64,000 nt of DNA, taken from contig RDOE01000002.1 of assembly GCA_011364975.1 (NCBI GenBank), positions 37,188 through 101,187 on the forward strand, written 5' to 3'. The stretch comes from Promethearchaeota archaeon (lineage in GTDB: Archaea > Asgardarchaeota > Lokiarchaeia > Sigyniarchaeales > SOKP01). A program made the position numbers and the translations under genes. Of the stretch, positions 25,798 to 34,485 are shown one piece after another. The notes beneath the pieces are model-generated. The model saw only the letters and a program-made list of their open reading frames with translations. It searched no databases and had not been told where the DNA came from. Within the stretch, counting starts at the first letter, position 1. Every line of letters starts with the position of its first letter.

Positions 25798-26628
25798 ATG
25801 TCCCTTAATGAAAATATTAAGAACAAACTTAACGCTCTAATAACTTTTTTAGAGGAGCATAAAGTTATTTTAGCTTTTTCTGGAGGAGTAGACAGTAGTT
25901 TATTAGCATATTTGGCGAAAAAATATTCTAAAGATATGATAGCAATAACCGTAGAGTCAATACTTAATCCAGGTGATGATGTTTCTGAAGCAAAAAAATT
26001 TGCTGAACTATTTAAAATTCCGCAAATCGTTATTAGAAAAGAAGCATTAAAAAATGAGAAATTTATTCAAAATCCAAAGAATAGATGTTATATTTGTAAA
26101 AAAGATATTTTTACAAGTATCTTGAAAATTAGGGATGAAAAAGGTTTTGATATCATAATAGATGGCTCGAATGTAGATGATCTTGGGGATTATCGTCCCG
26201 GAATACAGGCATTAAATGAATTGAATATAATTTCACCCTATATTAAATATGATGTTAATAAACAAGAAATTAGAGAGATCAGTAATTATTTTAATTTACC
26301 AACCCACAATAAACCTTCTGGTGCTTGTTTAGCTTCCCGAATTCCATATGAAGAGGAAATTACAGAGAAGAAACTGTTAATGATAAAACAGGCGGAACAT
26401 TTTTTAAGAGAAAGGTTTAATTTAGAACAGGTTCGGGTAAGACTGCATAAGGGATATCTTGCCAGAATAGAATTAATACCTCAAGATATAATTAATATCA
26501 CAAATAAGGAGAATTTAAATATTATTAATCAAAAATTTAAGAGTTTAGGCTTTTGCTATATTACTATTGATTTACAAGGGTTTCGCTCGGGGTCATTAAA
26601 TGAAGTAATAGATGCTAAAAGTGACTAG
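25798..26628 (+). CDS. larE: LarE-like ATP-dependent sulfur transferase
   Basis: About 276 residues. PP-loop 'LAFSGGVDSSLLAYLA' near the start; 'NRCYICKKDIFTSIL' and 'KPSGACLASRIPYEE' carry the conserved LarE cysteines. LarE sulfurates the pyridinium precursor of the nickel-pincer cofactor of lactate racemase-type enzymes. LarA, LarB and LarC are not in the window, so it may serve another sulfur-transfer pathway. The track starts at TTG 25729, but the extra 23 residues are unlike the family and ATG 25798 has AAGGA just upstream, so I start there. Confidence 0.82.
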   Translation: MSLNENIKNKLNALITFLEEHKVILAFSGGVDSSLLAYLAKKYSKDMIAITVESILNPGDDVSEAKKFAELFKIPQIVIRKEALKNEKFIQNPKNRCYICKKDIFTSILKIRDEKGFDIIIDGSNVDDLGDYRPGIQALNELNIISPYIKYDVNKQEIREISNYFNLPTHNKPSGACLASRIPYEEEITEKKLLMIKQAEHFLRERFNLEQVRVRLHKGYLARIELIPQDIINITNKENLNIINQKFKSLGFCYITIDLQGFRSGSLNEVIDAKSD

Positions 26629-26703
26629 ATCTTCTAAATTATTATTAGAATATTTAAAACTTTTCTATAGTAGAACAATTAATCTAAAAAAGAGAGATGT
26701 GAA

Positions 26704-27432
26704 TTGGAAGATATAATAAAATATGCAATTATCGCAGATATTCATGCAAATAAATATGCCTTAGAGAGTTTTCTTAATTTCATTGAAGAAGAAATTCCTG
26801 TGGATAAAATCTTAAATATGGGAGATTTTGTCCATATTGGCCCCCATCCAAAAGAAGTTTTAGAGGTTATTTTAAAGGATAAGAGATTTTTAAATGTTCT
26901 TGGAAATAATGATCTAATAGTTTTGGGTCGGAGAAAAGAAGAATGGCCCGCTGGGATTGAACGACACAGAGCATGGACATTGGATCAGATTGGAAGCCCT
27001 TTATTAGATGAGTTAAGAAAAGTTCCTGACTCTATGACTTTTAAAACTAAAGGAAAAATGATTCTTATGCTTCATTCGCATTTATATTCTTTACCTAATC
27101 GTTCAATACGGGATAATATTCTATTATATCAAGGAAAATCACTAAAAGAATTTGTAGATGATTATCCGGATGCTGCTGATATAATTTTGCTTGGTCATAC
27201 ACATGAAAAAATGTATCTTGTCACCAAGAATAAGATTTTTATCAATCCTGGCTCACTTAGTTTAACTAATAAATCCAGTATCTCATTCTGCTTGATGGAA
27301 TTCGATTCTGATGACATTAACGTTACATTTAAAAGTATTCCATATGACAGCTCTCAACTTAAAAATGATTATGAGAACCGAAATGTTGCTGAAAGAGAAT
27401 TTTTACTCAAATATTTCTATCCTTTTATATAA
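26704..27432 (+). CDS. Calcineurin-like metallophosphoesterase (YfcE/MJ0936 type)
   Basis: 242 residues, starting at TTG. Bimetal motifs in order: 'AIIADIHANKYAL' (DxH), 'ILNMGDFVHIG' (GDxx), 'VLGNND' (GNxD), 'LMLHSH' and 'ILLGHTHEKMY' (GHTH), then 'INPGSLS'. A cytosolic phosphodiesterase or phosphatase of the YfcE/YmdB-like branch, with no partner gene that reveals its substrate. Confidence 0.85.
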   Translation: MEDIIKYAIIADIHANKYALESFLNFIEEEIPVDKILNMGDFVHIGPHPKEVLEVILKDKRFLNVLGNNDLIVLGRRKEEWPAGIERHRAWTLDQIGSPLLDELRKVPDSMTFKTKGKMILMLHSHLYSLPNRSIRDNILLYQGKSLKEFVDDYPDAADIILLGHTHEKMYLVTKNKIFINPGSLSLTNKSSISFCLMEFDSDDINVTFKSIPYDSSQLKNDYENRNVAEREFLLKYFYPFI

Positions 27433-27502
27433 GGCAATTTAATTAATTATACTTCAAAAAGTAAATAAATAGAATATAAAAAAAAAGAAAAGAATTATGA
27501 AT

Positions 27503-28750
27503 TTAATAAAAATCTTTTTTTAATTTGGAAATTTTTCCAACTTTATAGAAATTTCCAATAATTCCACCAATTGTACCTATAATAATAAGTATAATTACCC
27601 AAAAGTAAATGATATATATCATACTTGTAGGATCAGAGGGAATTGATGGTATTATACCTCCAGAGAATAATGAGATTGGAAAAATCTCAGGTTGATTAAG
27701 AAGTAATAACCATATCGGTATATATGCAAAATTATACAATGCTATGACAACTAACATTACTTGTTGCCCAGTATAATTACTTACACCAATAGCTAATCTA
27801 ACTAAATCGAAAATACCCCCAAGAAATATTAAAAACCCGAGTAATTTTAGCCAATCTAAAAAACCTTGTCCCATTAAACCCAAAACTGCAAACGGTTGAA
27901 TCAAAAGAATTAATCCAAAGATAATTCCTGCAACTGAACCAAAAATTAATTCTCCTAGAGAAACAGGCTCCTTCTTCTTTAATTGCCTTTTTGCTTTAGC
28001 TTCTGCCATTTTTTGTTTTCTTTTTTCTTTTGCCTCAGCCAGCTTGCGTTTACGAAGAGCTGCTGCTTCAGATAACTTCTGTTCTCTAATTAATTTTGCT
28101 TCTTCTAACCTAGTTTCAACCTTAATTCTTGCTTCTGCTATTTTTTCTTCTCTTTGAGTTTTAAACTCTTCTAATTTGTATCTTGTGTATTCCCTCACTT
28201 CTTCTAATTCTGCCTCTGTTAAATGGAATGGAAATATAAGTGCTAATCTACCTGGAACAATTCCAAAATCTTCGGGTAAAAAACCCTCCATCGAGAACCA
28301 CACAAATGCAATCGTAATTACTACTGCAGCAATAAGACATCCAATCCAAATTCCAGAAAACATATTTCCCAATACTGTCCACCAGGGAATAAAAAAGAAT
28401 TGAAATGCGGCAATAATTATATTGATAAAGAAGATTAATAACCAGAAGAAGAATATGGTTCTAAGATAAAATTCAGATAATTCTTCGGTTATGTAGAATT
28501 TAGGAGTCCCACGACGTTTATATGATTTGGCAATAGTTTCTGGAGCTCCTAATCTTATCATTGCTTCATTAATACTTTCTGAGGTGGGCTCTATTTCACC
28601 AGAAATTTCTTTAGCTTTTTCAATAATTTGAGATTTTAAATCATCTAATATGTTTTGGACCTCTCCTTGTTTCCATTTAAGCCATTCTGGAAGCTTTTTT
28701 TTGACTTGTGCTAAATATTCTTGAATAGCGTTATTTTCAACATTACTCAT
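27503..28750 (-). CDS. HAAS-domain membrane protein with long charged helix
   Basis: 415 residues. HAAS domain (1-90: 'LPEWLKWKQGEVQNILDDLKSQI', 'AMIRLGAPETIAKSYKRRG') as in the protein at 23220. Two membrane helices (about 93-117 and 127-152) come next, then a 75-residue, almost uninterrupted Glu/Lys/Arg/Ala helix (about 180-260) with repeats such as 'KLAEAKEKRKQKMAEAKAKR', then four more membrane helices. The charged helix is likely a rigid single alpha helix or coiled coil. Unlike its paralogue it has no adjacent padR. Confidence 0.7.
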   Translation of the reverse strand: MSNVENNAIQEYLAQVKKKLPEWLKWKQGEVQNILDDLKSQIIEKAKEISGEIEPTSESINEAMIRLGAPETIAKSYKRRGTPKFYITEELSEFYLRTIFFFWLLIFFINIIIAAFQFFFIPWWTVLGNMFSGIWIGCLIAAVVITIAFVWFSMEGFLPEDFGIVPGRLALIFPFHLTEAELEEVREYTRYKLEEFKTQREEKIAEARIKVETRLEEAKLIREQKLSEAAALRKRKLAEAKEKRKQKMAEAKAKRQLKKKEPVSLGELIFGSVAGIIFGLILLIQPFAVLGLMGQGFLDWLKLLGFLIFLGGIFDLVRLAIGVSNYTGQQVMLVVIALYNFAYIPIWLLLLNQPEIFPISLFSGGIIPSIPSDPTSMIYIIYFWVIILIIIGTIGGIIGNFYKVGKISKLKKDFY

Positions 28751-28799
28751 AATAATTCACTATTGTTAAAATATACATTTTTATAAATTTCTTTCTATA

Positions 28800-30332
28800 A
28801 TGTTTAATAGAGGAACATTAAAAGTTTTTAATAAAATATTTGGAGCCCAATTTTCAATATTTTTTTTTAGAATGGATAAACTAGTTGAACTAATGGGATT
28901 AGAAAAAAAAGAAAATATGGATAAAAAGTCTAGAAGAAAATTTGGATCCCATTTCACCTCAATAGAAATTTTTGAGACCTATATTTTTCCTCAAATTAAG
29001 AATGATTTAGATAAATATATTTGGGTGGATCTGTTTGCGGGAGAAGGCAATTTAGTTTTGCCAATTTTAAAACACATACCTCTTGAAAAGCGTGAGATTT
29101 ATTTCAGGAATCGGATATTCTTATTTGATATTCAAGAAAATATGGTACAAAAATGTATTAAAAATGCTCAACTTTATGGCATATCAGAAAATACAGCTAA
29201 AGGAAATATCATTGTAAGAGACAATCTTGAAGACTATCCCAAATTTCTATTAAGAAAGAAGTTACCGGTTTTTCACATTACAAATCCGCCCTATCTTTAT
29301 TTAGGATATATAAGAAAACAAAAAGACACCCAAAAATATCTCAAACTTTTTAATGCACAAAATAATAGTTATCAAGATTTATATCAATTAGCCTTGATGA
29401 ATGATTTACATAATGGAATAGAAAATTTAATATATATAATCCCATCTAATTTTCTATTTGGAGCATCGGTATCTAATAAATTTAGGAAAGATTTTCTTCT
29501 ACATTATACCATTTATAAAGTTGTTATTTTTGAAACTAAAGTATTTGAGTTCACTGGTACAAATATTTGCATTACATTTTTGAAGAAGAAACATATTCCA
29601 AAAGAAGAAATAATCACATTTCAGGGCATAAAAATTAAACAAGGGAATAAGTTTCTAGAGAAAGAATATAGACTAGATCCTAAAAATTATTATAGAGCAG
29701 GTTCTATATTTGCTGACTTTTTAAATGCATATCAAACTAAAAAGCCTCTTGAGGTTAATTATTACTTGTTAAAGAAGGAAGTATTAGAAAATAGAGGTCC
29801 CTTTGAAATACAAGCTATTGATGCGAATCAATATGCTAATAATAATTATAAAAAACTTCTTCTAAGAGTAAATAAGGAATTAAAGGAGAAAATTAAAAAT
29901 AATATCTTGTATGTTAGGACACTAGACTCCGGTCGATATGAAGGAAGGGTGGGATTAGGAATTATCGAAGATGATTTTAATGTTTCTGCTATTTACGTAT
30001 CCGGTAATACATATAGAACTCATCCAATTCAAATTTTTTTCAAACCGATAATTTCTATTGAATTACAGTTGATTATTCAGAAATATTTTAATTATATTTT
30101 GGAAGATTTTAGGAAGAAAACAGATAGTGAATTCTTGACTACTTACAAGTATTCCCAAGCATTATATACACGTAAATATTTAGGATTAACACAGACAAGA
30201 AAACTAATTGAAACTTTTCCTTTTAATTCATTAACTCCAAACGAGGTTGAAATTCTAGAGCGATATATATCTAATGATAAATTTGATAACCTCACAAGTT
30301 TTTTAATTAATCTTAAAGAGAGGCAAAAATAA
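28800..30332 (+). CDS. Orphan N6-adenine-type DNA methyltransferase
   Basis: 510 residues. 'RRKFGSHFTSIEIFETYI' with 'WVDLFAGEGNLVLPIL' forms the SAM-binding loop (motif I), and 'VFHITNPPYLYL' is the NPPY catalytic motif IV of adenine methyltransferases. The rest resembles the target-recognition parts of Eco57I/TaqI-like enzymes. No endonuclease gene is adjacent. The first 24-39 residues are hydrophobic and unlike the family, so the real start may be ATG 28872 or 28917. A second methyltransferase gene is at 46166. Confidence 0.78.
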   Translation: MFNRGTLKVFNKIFGAQFSIFFFRMDKLVELMGLEKKENMDKKSRRKFGSHFTSIEIFETYIFPQIKNDLDKYIWVDLFAGEGNLVLPILKHIPLEKREIYFRNRIFLFDIQENMVQKCIKNAQLYGISENTAKGNIIVRDNLEDYPKFLLRKKLPVFHITNPPYLYLGYIRKQKDTQKYLKLFNAQNNSYQDLYQLALMNDLHNGIENLIYIIPSNFLFGASVSNKFRKDFLLHYTIYKVVIFETKVFEFTGTNICITFLKKKHIPKEEIITFQGIKIKQGNKFLEKEYRLDPKNYYRAGSIFADFLNAYQTKKPLEVNYYLLKKEVLENRGPFEIQAIDANQYANNNYKKLLLRVNKELKEKIKNNILYVRTLDSGRYEGRVGLGIIEDDFNVSAIYVSGNTYRTHPIQIFFKPIISIELQLIIQKYFNYILEDFRKKTDSEFLTTYKYSQALYTRKYLGLTQTRKLIETFPFNSLTPNEVEILERYISNDKFDNLTSFLINLKERQK

Positions 30333-31185
30333 ACGCAATTAATCCTAAGAAAGCACCTATTTTTAGTAACAAGCTAATTTTTTTAAAATCTCTTTGTTCG
30401 AGTGTTTTTTTAAGCATTATTATTATAGCATAAAAAACAACTGTTAATCCAAAGATCATAAAAATCAGAAATAAAAGGGGATTAATAATAGGAGTAATTA
30501 CTGGTAAAATAAAGAAAATTATTGCAGTCCACGAAAATGTTATAGAAAAATATGTAGATTTCTTAATTCCTAGCCTAATAGCAAGTGTTCTAACCCCCTC
30601 AGTCTTATCTCCTTCAATATCTTCACAGCCTTTGATTATCTCTCTCGAGAGTAATAAAGAAAAAGAAGTAAGGAAGAAGAAATAGATGTAATTGGGAATA
30701 ACAGAATTATTTAATATTGCTCCATAAAGCATTCCAATTGAAAAAGAAATACTAACGATAACATTTCCTAAAAAACCACTTTTTTTACCCCATTTAGCGT
30801 AAATCCAACCTATAAATCCAAAAAGAATAGCAATCATGATATTTAGCATGCCCAAATTAAAAATGATACTATTAATTATGCTTAAGCTTATCCCAGTTAA
30901 AAAATACAACGTATAAAGTAATTTGGCTTGTCTAAGTGAAATTGCTCCTCTTGGAATTGGGCGAGTGGGTCTATTAATTTTATCTATTTCGATGTCGTAA
31001 ATATCGTTTATTACCATTCCTGAACCAGCTAAGAAAAAGTAAGTAATTACTCCGAAAATAAGATTAATTACCAATTGTTCAAACGGAATTCCAATTTTAG
31101 TATTTAAAAGTCCAATGATAATTGTAAGTGAACCCATCAAGCAATTGATAGGTCGAAGTATTTCAAAAGCGTCTTTAATTCTCAT
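30313..31185 (-). CDS. Digeranylgeranylglyceryl phosphate synthase (UbiA family)
   Basis: 290 residues with about eight membrane helices. Prenyltransferase motifs 'NDIYDIEIDKINRPTRPIP' and 'KGCEDIEGDKTEGVRT' are the two Asp-rich Mg sites in UbiA-fold DGGGP synthases. It adds the second geranylgeranyl chain to GGGP in archaeal membrane lipid synthesis. The GGGP synthase and a geranylgeranyl reductase lie directly upstream on the same strand. Its 3' end overlaps the convergent methyltransferase gene by 20 bases. Confidence 0.88.
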   Translation of the reverse strand: MRIKDAFEILRPINCLMGSLTIIIGLLNTKIGIPFEQLVINLIFGVITYFFLAGSGMVINDIYDIEIDKINRPTRPIPRGAISLRQAKLLYTLYFLTGISLSIINSIIFNLGMLNIMIAILFGFIGWIYAKWGKKSGFLGNVIVSISFSIGMLYGAILNNSVIPNYIYFFFLTSFSLLLSREIIKGCEDIEGDKTEGVRTLAIRLGIKKSTYFSITFSWTAIIFFILPVITPIINPLLFLIFMIFGLTVVFYAIIIMLKKTLEQRDFKKISLLLKIGAFLGLIAFIFASL

Positions 31186-31207
31186 TATAAGATATTTTTT
31201 ATGGATA

Positions 31208-32035
31208 TTATCGTAGACAATATTTTTTCTTACAATTTTTCCCTACTCTTTTTATTTCATCTATAATGGATTTCAGGGCATTTCCATTATCCTTCAATAA
31301 ATTATTTTCGAGAAAGGAACCCATTACAATTATATCTGCACCCGCCTCTGCAAAGGATATCGCATCTTCTTTATTAGCCACTCCTCCACCGGCAATAATT
31401 GGAATGTTTAACATAGTAGAACATAATTTTATAATCTCACATGGTATTTTTTGACTGCCTGATCCTGCTTCTAAGTAAATAAGTTTAAATCCAAAAAGTT
31501 CTGCTGCCAACGAGTACGCCACCGTTAATTTTGGTTTTTCTCTAGGTAATAATTTAGCTTTTCCAATCCAACCAGCTGTTGCTCCTGGTTCAATTATTAA
31601 ATAAGCTGTTGAGATGGGTTCTAAATTAGCCATTTTCACAGTATATGATGCTAGGGCTTGTTGTCCAATAATAAAATAAGGATCTTCGGAATTTAATAGT
31701 GACATAAATAAAATCGCATCTGCTTCCTTAGATACATTAGAGATTCCACCTGGAAAAATAATTATAGGTAAATCGATTTTTTCTTTGATTGCAATTATGG
31801 TATCATCTACAAATCGTTGGTCGAATACGGTACTTCCTCCAATAAGAATCGCATCTGTACCTGCCTGTTCAGCGTAATAAGCCATACTAGCTGCTTTTTT
31901 AGGAGTCTGCTTTATCGGATCGGGATCGATTAAGGAAAAATGAAGTACTCCTTCATTATTTATCTTATTTATAATGTATTCATAAGTGCTAGTTTTCAAA
32001 GTGTTGCTTGTCAATGCCCTACCCATAATTTTCAC
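31208..32035 (-). CDS. Geranylgeranylglyceryl phosphate synthase
   Basis: 275 residues, TIM barrel of the GGGPS/PcrB family: 'LHFSLIDPDPIKQTP', 'GTDAILIGGSTVFD', 'LPIIIFPGGISNVS', 'KLIYLEAGSGS' and 'IPIIAGGGVANKEDA'. It forms the first ether bond, from glycerol-1-phosphate and geranylgeranyl diphosphate. It marks archaeal sn-glycerol-1-phosphate lipids. Within the lipid operon between DGGGPS and GGR. Confidence 0.93.
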   Translation of the reverse strand: MKIMGRALTSNTLKTSTYEYIINKINNEGVLHFSLIDPDPIKQTPKKAASMAYYAEQAGTDAILIGGSTVFDQRFVDDTIIAIKEKIDLPIIIFPGGISNVSKEADAILFMSLLNSEDPYFIIGQQALASYTVKMANLEPISTAYLIIEPGATAGWIGKAKLLPREKPKLTVAYSLAAELFGFKLIYLEAGSGSQKIPCEIIKLCSTMLNIPIIAGGGVANKEDAISFAEAGADIIVMGSFLENNLLKDNGNALKSIIDEIKRVGKNCKKKYCLR

Positions 32036-32049
32036 ATAATATAATTAAT

Positions 32050-33438
32050 TTACTTTTTAGTATTTATTAAAATTTTTCTTATTTTATTATATTCTTGAAT
32101 AACTCTTAATTTCCATTCTTCAAATTTTGTTAGATCACGTGGAAATTTTTTATACAATTTAGCGATTTCATTCATTCTAATTCTAAGATAATTTAAATCT
32201 AACAATAAATCTGGTTTGGAAATGCCTCGAAATGCTTTAGAAACAATGTCTAATATAGATAATTCAATTCTCCCAGTAGAAGAAATTTCAAGAATTTCTT
32301 GTCCACTCAATAATTCTTGAGATAATCCAAAATTAAGTTCTTCATTAGAAAAGATTTGAAGCATCATTCTTAGTAAATCTAAAGGCGCATACTCAGCACC
32401 AAAACTTGTCATAACTTGGTAATTATAATCCCATAAAAATTTAATGGAGGAATCTTCATTATTTATAGCATTGAAGGCAGTATTAGCTGCGAAAAATCCA
32501 GCTCTCATGGATGGATCAATACCCCCTCCATGTAGAGGATTAACTTGGCAAGCAGCATCTCCGACAATCATAATACCATTATCTGCACACGACCATAAAG
32601 GTCTTCTAACAGGAACTACTCCTCCTCCTGAAGATAAAATTTCATATTTTGAAGTTGTTATATACTGATCAAAAACGTTTTTTCTGTACAATTCTTTAAT
32701 TCTTCCTCTAAGATTCATATAGGTTCCTAACCCTATATTTACGGATGTATTATTCTTAGGAAAATACCAGATATACCCTCCAGGAGCTTTTTCTTGGTCC
32801 AAAGTAATTGAAATATATTCTGGGTCTTGAACTTTGCACTCTTGAGAAGAAATTTTAATTATTTCTCGATAACATAATATAACATCTTCTTTAGAAATTT
32901 CTGTCTCAATTAGGTTACTTTTAACTTTTTTTCTTAAAGGAGAGTAGAATCCAGATGCATCAATTATAACCTTAGCTTTAAGTTCCTCTTTATTTCCATT
33001 ACTCAATTTTACTTGAACCCCTTCTACCCGCTCCTTGTTATAAATTAAGTTAAGAGCTTTGGTATCATCAAGGAATTGCTCAACTCCAGCATCAAGTGAT
33101 TCATTTAGTAATCTCTGACCGAACTCAAACCTATTTACAATGTATCCTGCTTGTTTAGGATCCATCAATGTAATACATTTTTGTAAATTTGGAGCGTATA
33201 ATTTAGCACCTTTAATATTACAAGATAATTCCTCATTTTTAGGAGGTGAAATCTTGAGAAAGTCAAAAATCTCTGTTCCGATTGCATCACCGCATATCTT
33301 ATTACCAATTTCATCCCTTTGTTTTGCATCAATAAGACAAACTTTTAAACCATGCTTAGCTGCAAAACGAGCAGCAGTGCTACCACCAGTACCAGAACCA
33401 ACAACTATTACATCAAAAACTTTTTGGATGGAGCCCAT
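32050..33438 (-). CDS. Geranylgeranyl reductase family flavoprotein
   Basis: 462 residues. FAD-binding Rossmann 'VIVVGSGTGGSTAARFAAKHGL', then 'GNKICGDAIG', 'VIIDASGFYSPLRKKV' and 'IMIVGDAACQVNPLHGGGIDPSMRAG'. This is the archaeal digeranylgeranylglycerophospholipid reductase group, which saturates the isoprenoid chains. Position next to GGGPS and DGGGPS supports that role. Length is a little above the usual 390-460 range because of a helical C-terminal tail. Confidence 0.88.
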   Translation of the reverse strand: MGSIQKVFDVIVVGSGTGGSTAARFAAKHGLKVCLIDAKQRDEIGNKICGDAIGTEIFDFLKISPPKNEELSCNIKGAKLYAPNLQKCITLMDPKQAGYIVNRFEFGQRLLNESLDAGVEQFLDDTKALNLIYNKERVEGVQVKLSNGNKEELKAKVIIDASGFYSPLRKKVKSNLIETEISKEDVILCYREIIKISSQECKVQDPEYISITLDQEKAPGGYIWYFPKNNTSVNIGLGTYMNLRGRIKELYRKNVFDQYITTSKYEILSSGGGVVPVRRPLWSCADNGIMIVGDAACQVNPLHGGGIDPSMRAGFFAANTAFNAINNEDSSIKFLWDYNYQVMTSFGAEYAPLDLLRMMLQIFSNEELNFGLSQELLSGQEILEISSTGRIELSILDIVSKAFRGISKPDLLLDLNYLRIRMNEIAKLYKKFPRDLTKFEEWKLRVIQEYNKIRKILINTKK

Positions 33439-33501
33439 TATTTTTCTTTTATAAAAATGTAGAATTAAAAATATAATATAAATTTAATATCTGAAACGCA
33501 A

Positions 33502-34254
33502 TTACATTAAGGTTATTAGAAAAATGATTAAAGTTGTTAGGATCGGTACAGTTAAGTCATCCCAAGTACTAGGAGAAATCAATTCAACTACTGTTGCCAA
33601 ACTACTTGTTATTAAAGACAATACCAATGCATATTCGAAGGAGATATGAATTTGAGTAAAAGGATTTGTCACTCCAAGGATAGTAAACGCGATCATACAT
33701 AAAAGAAAACCACTAATAAAAAAAGCCAATGACCCTTCAAGCGTTCTTGGGGTTTTGATCCATGGAACCTTAATTTTAATTTTTCCGTATCTTTTTCCAA
33801 TTACCGATGCTAAAGTATCTGAAACTATCATTAATAATATTCCCGCAATTGGAAAATATAGCTGTGTGGGAGCAAATATAACAAATAATAACATTAAACC
33901 AGTTATAGATAGGCAATAATGAAAAGGGCCTTGCAGGTATCCCACTTTCTCTTCTGCTTCTTCTCCAATTGAATCATACAATTCTTTTAGTTGCTTCACT
34001 TTTGATTGTTTGGAACTTAGTAATACTAATATAGTAAGTGTAGCTGCAATTATAACAGACCACCAGGGCCACTCATAATAAGGACTCGAAAAAACTGCAA
34101 ATCCGGCAAATAAGTGAACCGCTTTTCGAGCTTGAAATTTCGTAATCTTGCTTCTTTTCTTCAGTTGAACAGGTATCAAAATCGCAGCAAATACATATAG
34201 ATATGTAATAAAAACAATTAAAATGTCAATTACAATACTCATAATTATCATCAA
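33502..34254 (-). CDS. Dolichol/phytol kinase-like CTP-dependent membrane enzyme
   Basis: 250 residues, about six to seven membrane helices. 'RKAVHLFAGFAVF' and 'IVSDTLASVIGKRYGK' with 'KTPRTLEGSLAFFISG' are hallmarks of the SEC59/VTE5/DGK1 and CDP-diglyceride-synthase-related group. Placed at the head of the archaeal lipid operon. It could phosphorylate a polyprenol or dolichol carrier, or salvage geranylgeraniol for the GGGPS step. Which of these is not decidable from sequence alone. Confidence 0.75.
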   Translation of the reverse strand: MMIIMSIVIDILIVFITYLYVFAAILIPVQLKKRSKITKFQARKAVHLFAGFAVFSSPYYEWPWWSVIIAATLTILVLLSSKQSKVKQLKELYDSIGEEAEEKVGYLQGPFHYCLSITGLMLLFVIFAPTQLYFPIAGILLMIVSDTLASVIGKRYGKIKIKVPWIKTPRTLEGSLAFFISGFLLCMIAFTILGVTNPFTQIHISFEYALVLSLITSSLATVVELISPSTWDDLTVPILTTLIIFLITLM

Positions 34255-34485
34255 GTAAAATAGTTAATAATGCAGTGTTATTTTTATTTTTTAAAAACAA
34301 TATCATACTTCTATAAATATTAATTGTTAGAATTAGAAAAAGGATAAAAACCTAACTATAAGTGTGACATATAATTTAAATTAGAATGACTTCTAACTTT
34401 TTACAATAAGTTTTTATATTTATACTATTGGTAACAATTATTTTTTAGTAAATATTCTTCTTATTAGCATTACTAGGGATAATTT

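Noticed and set aside
28800-30332. Restriction-modification system at the methyltransferase gene
   Set aside because: Flanking genes are a HAAS membrane protein and a lipid enzyme; no nuclease is present.
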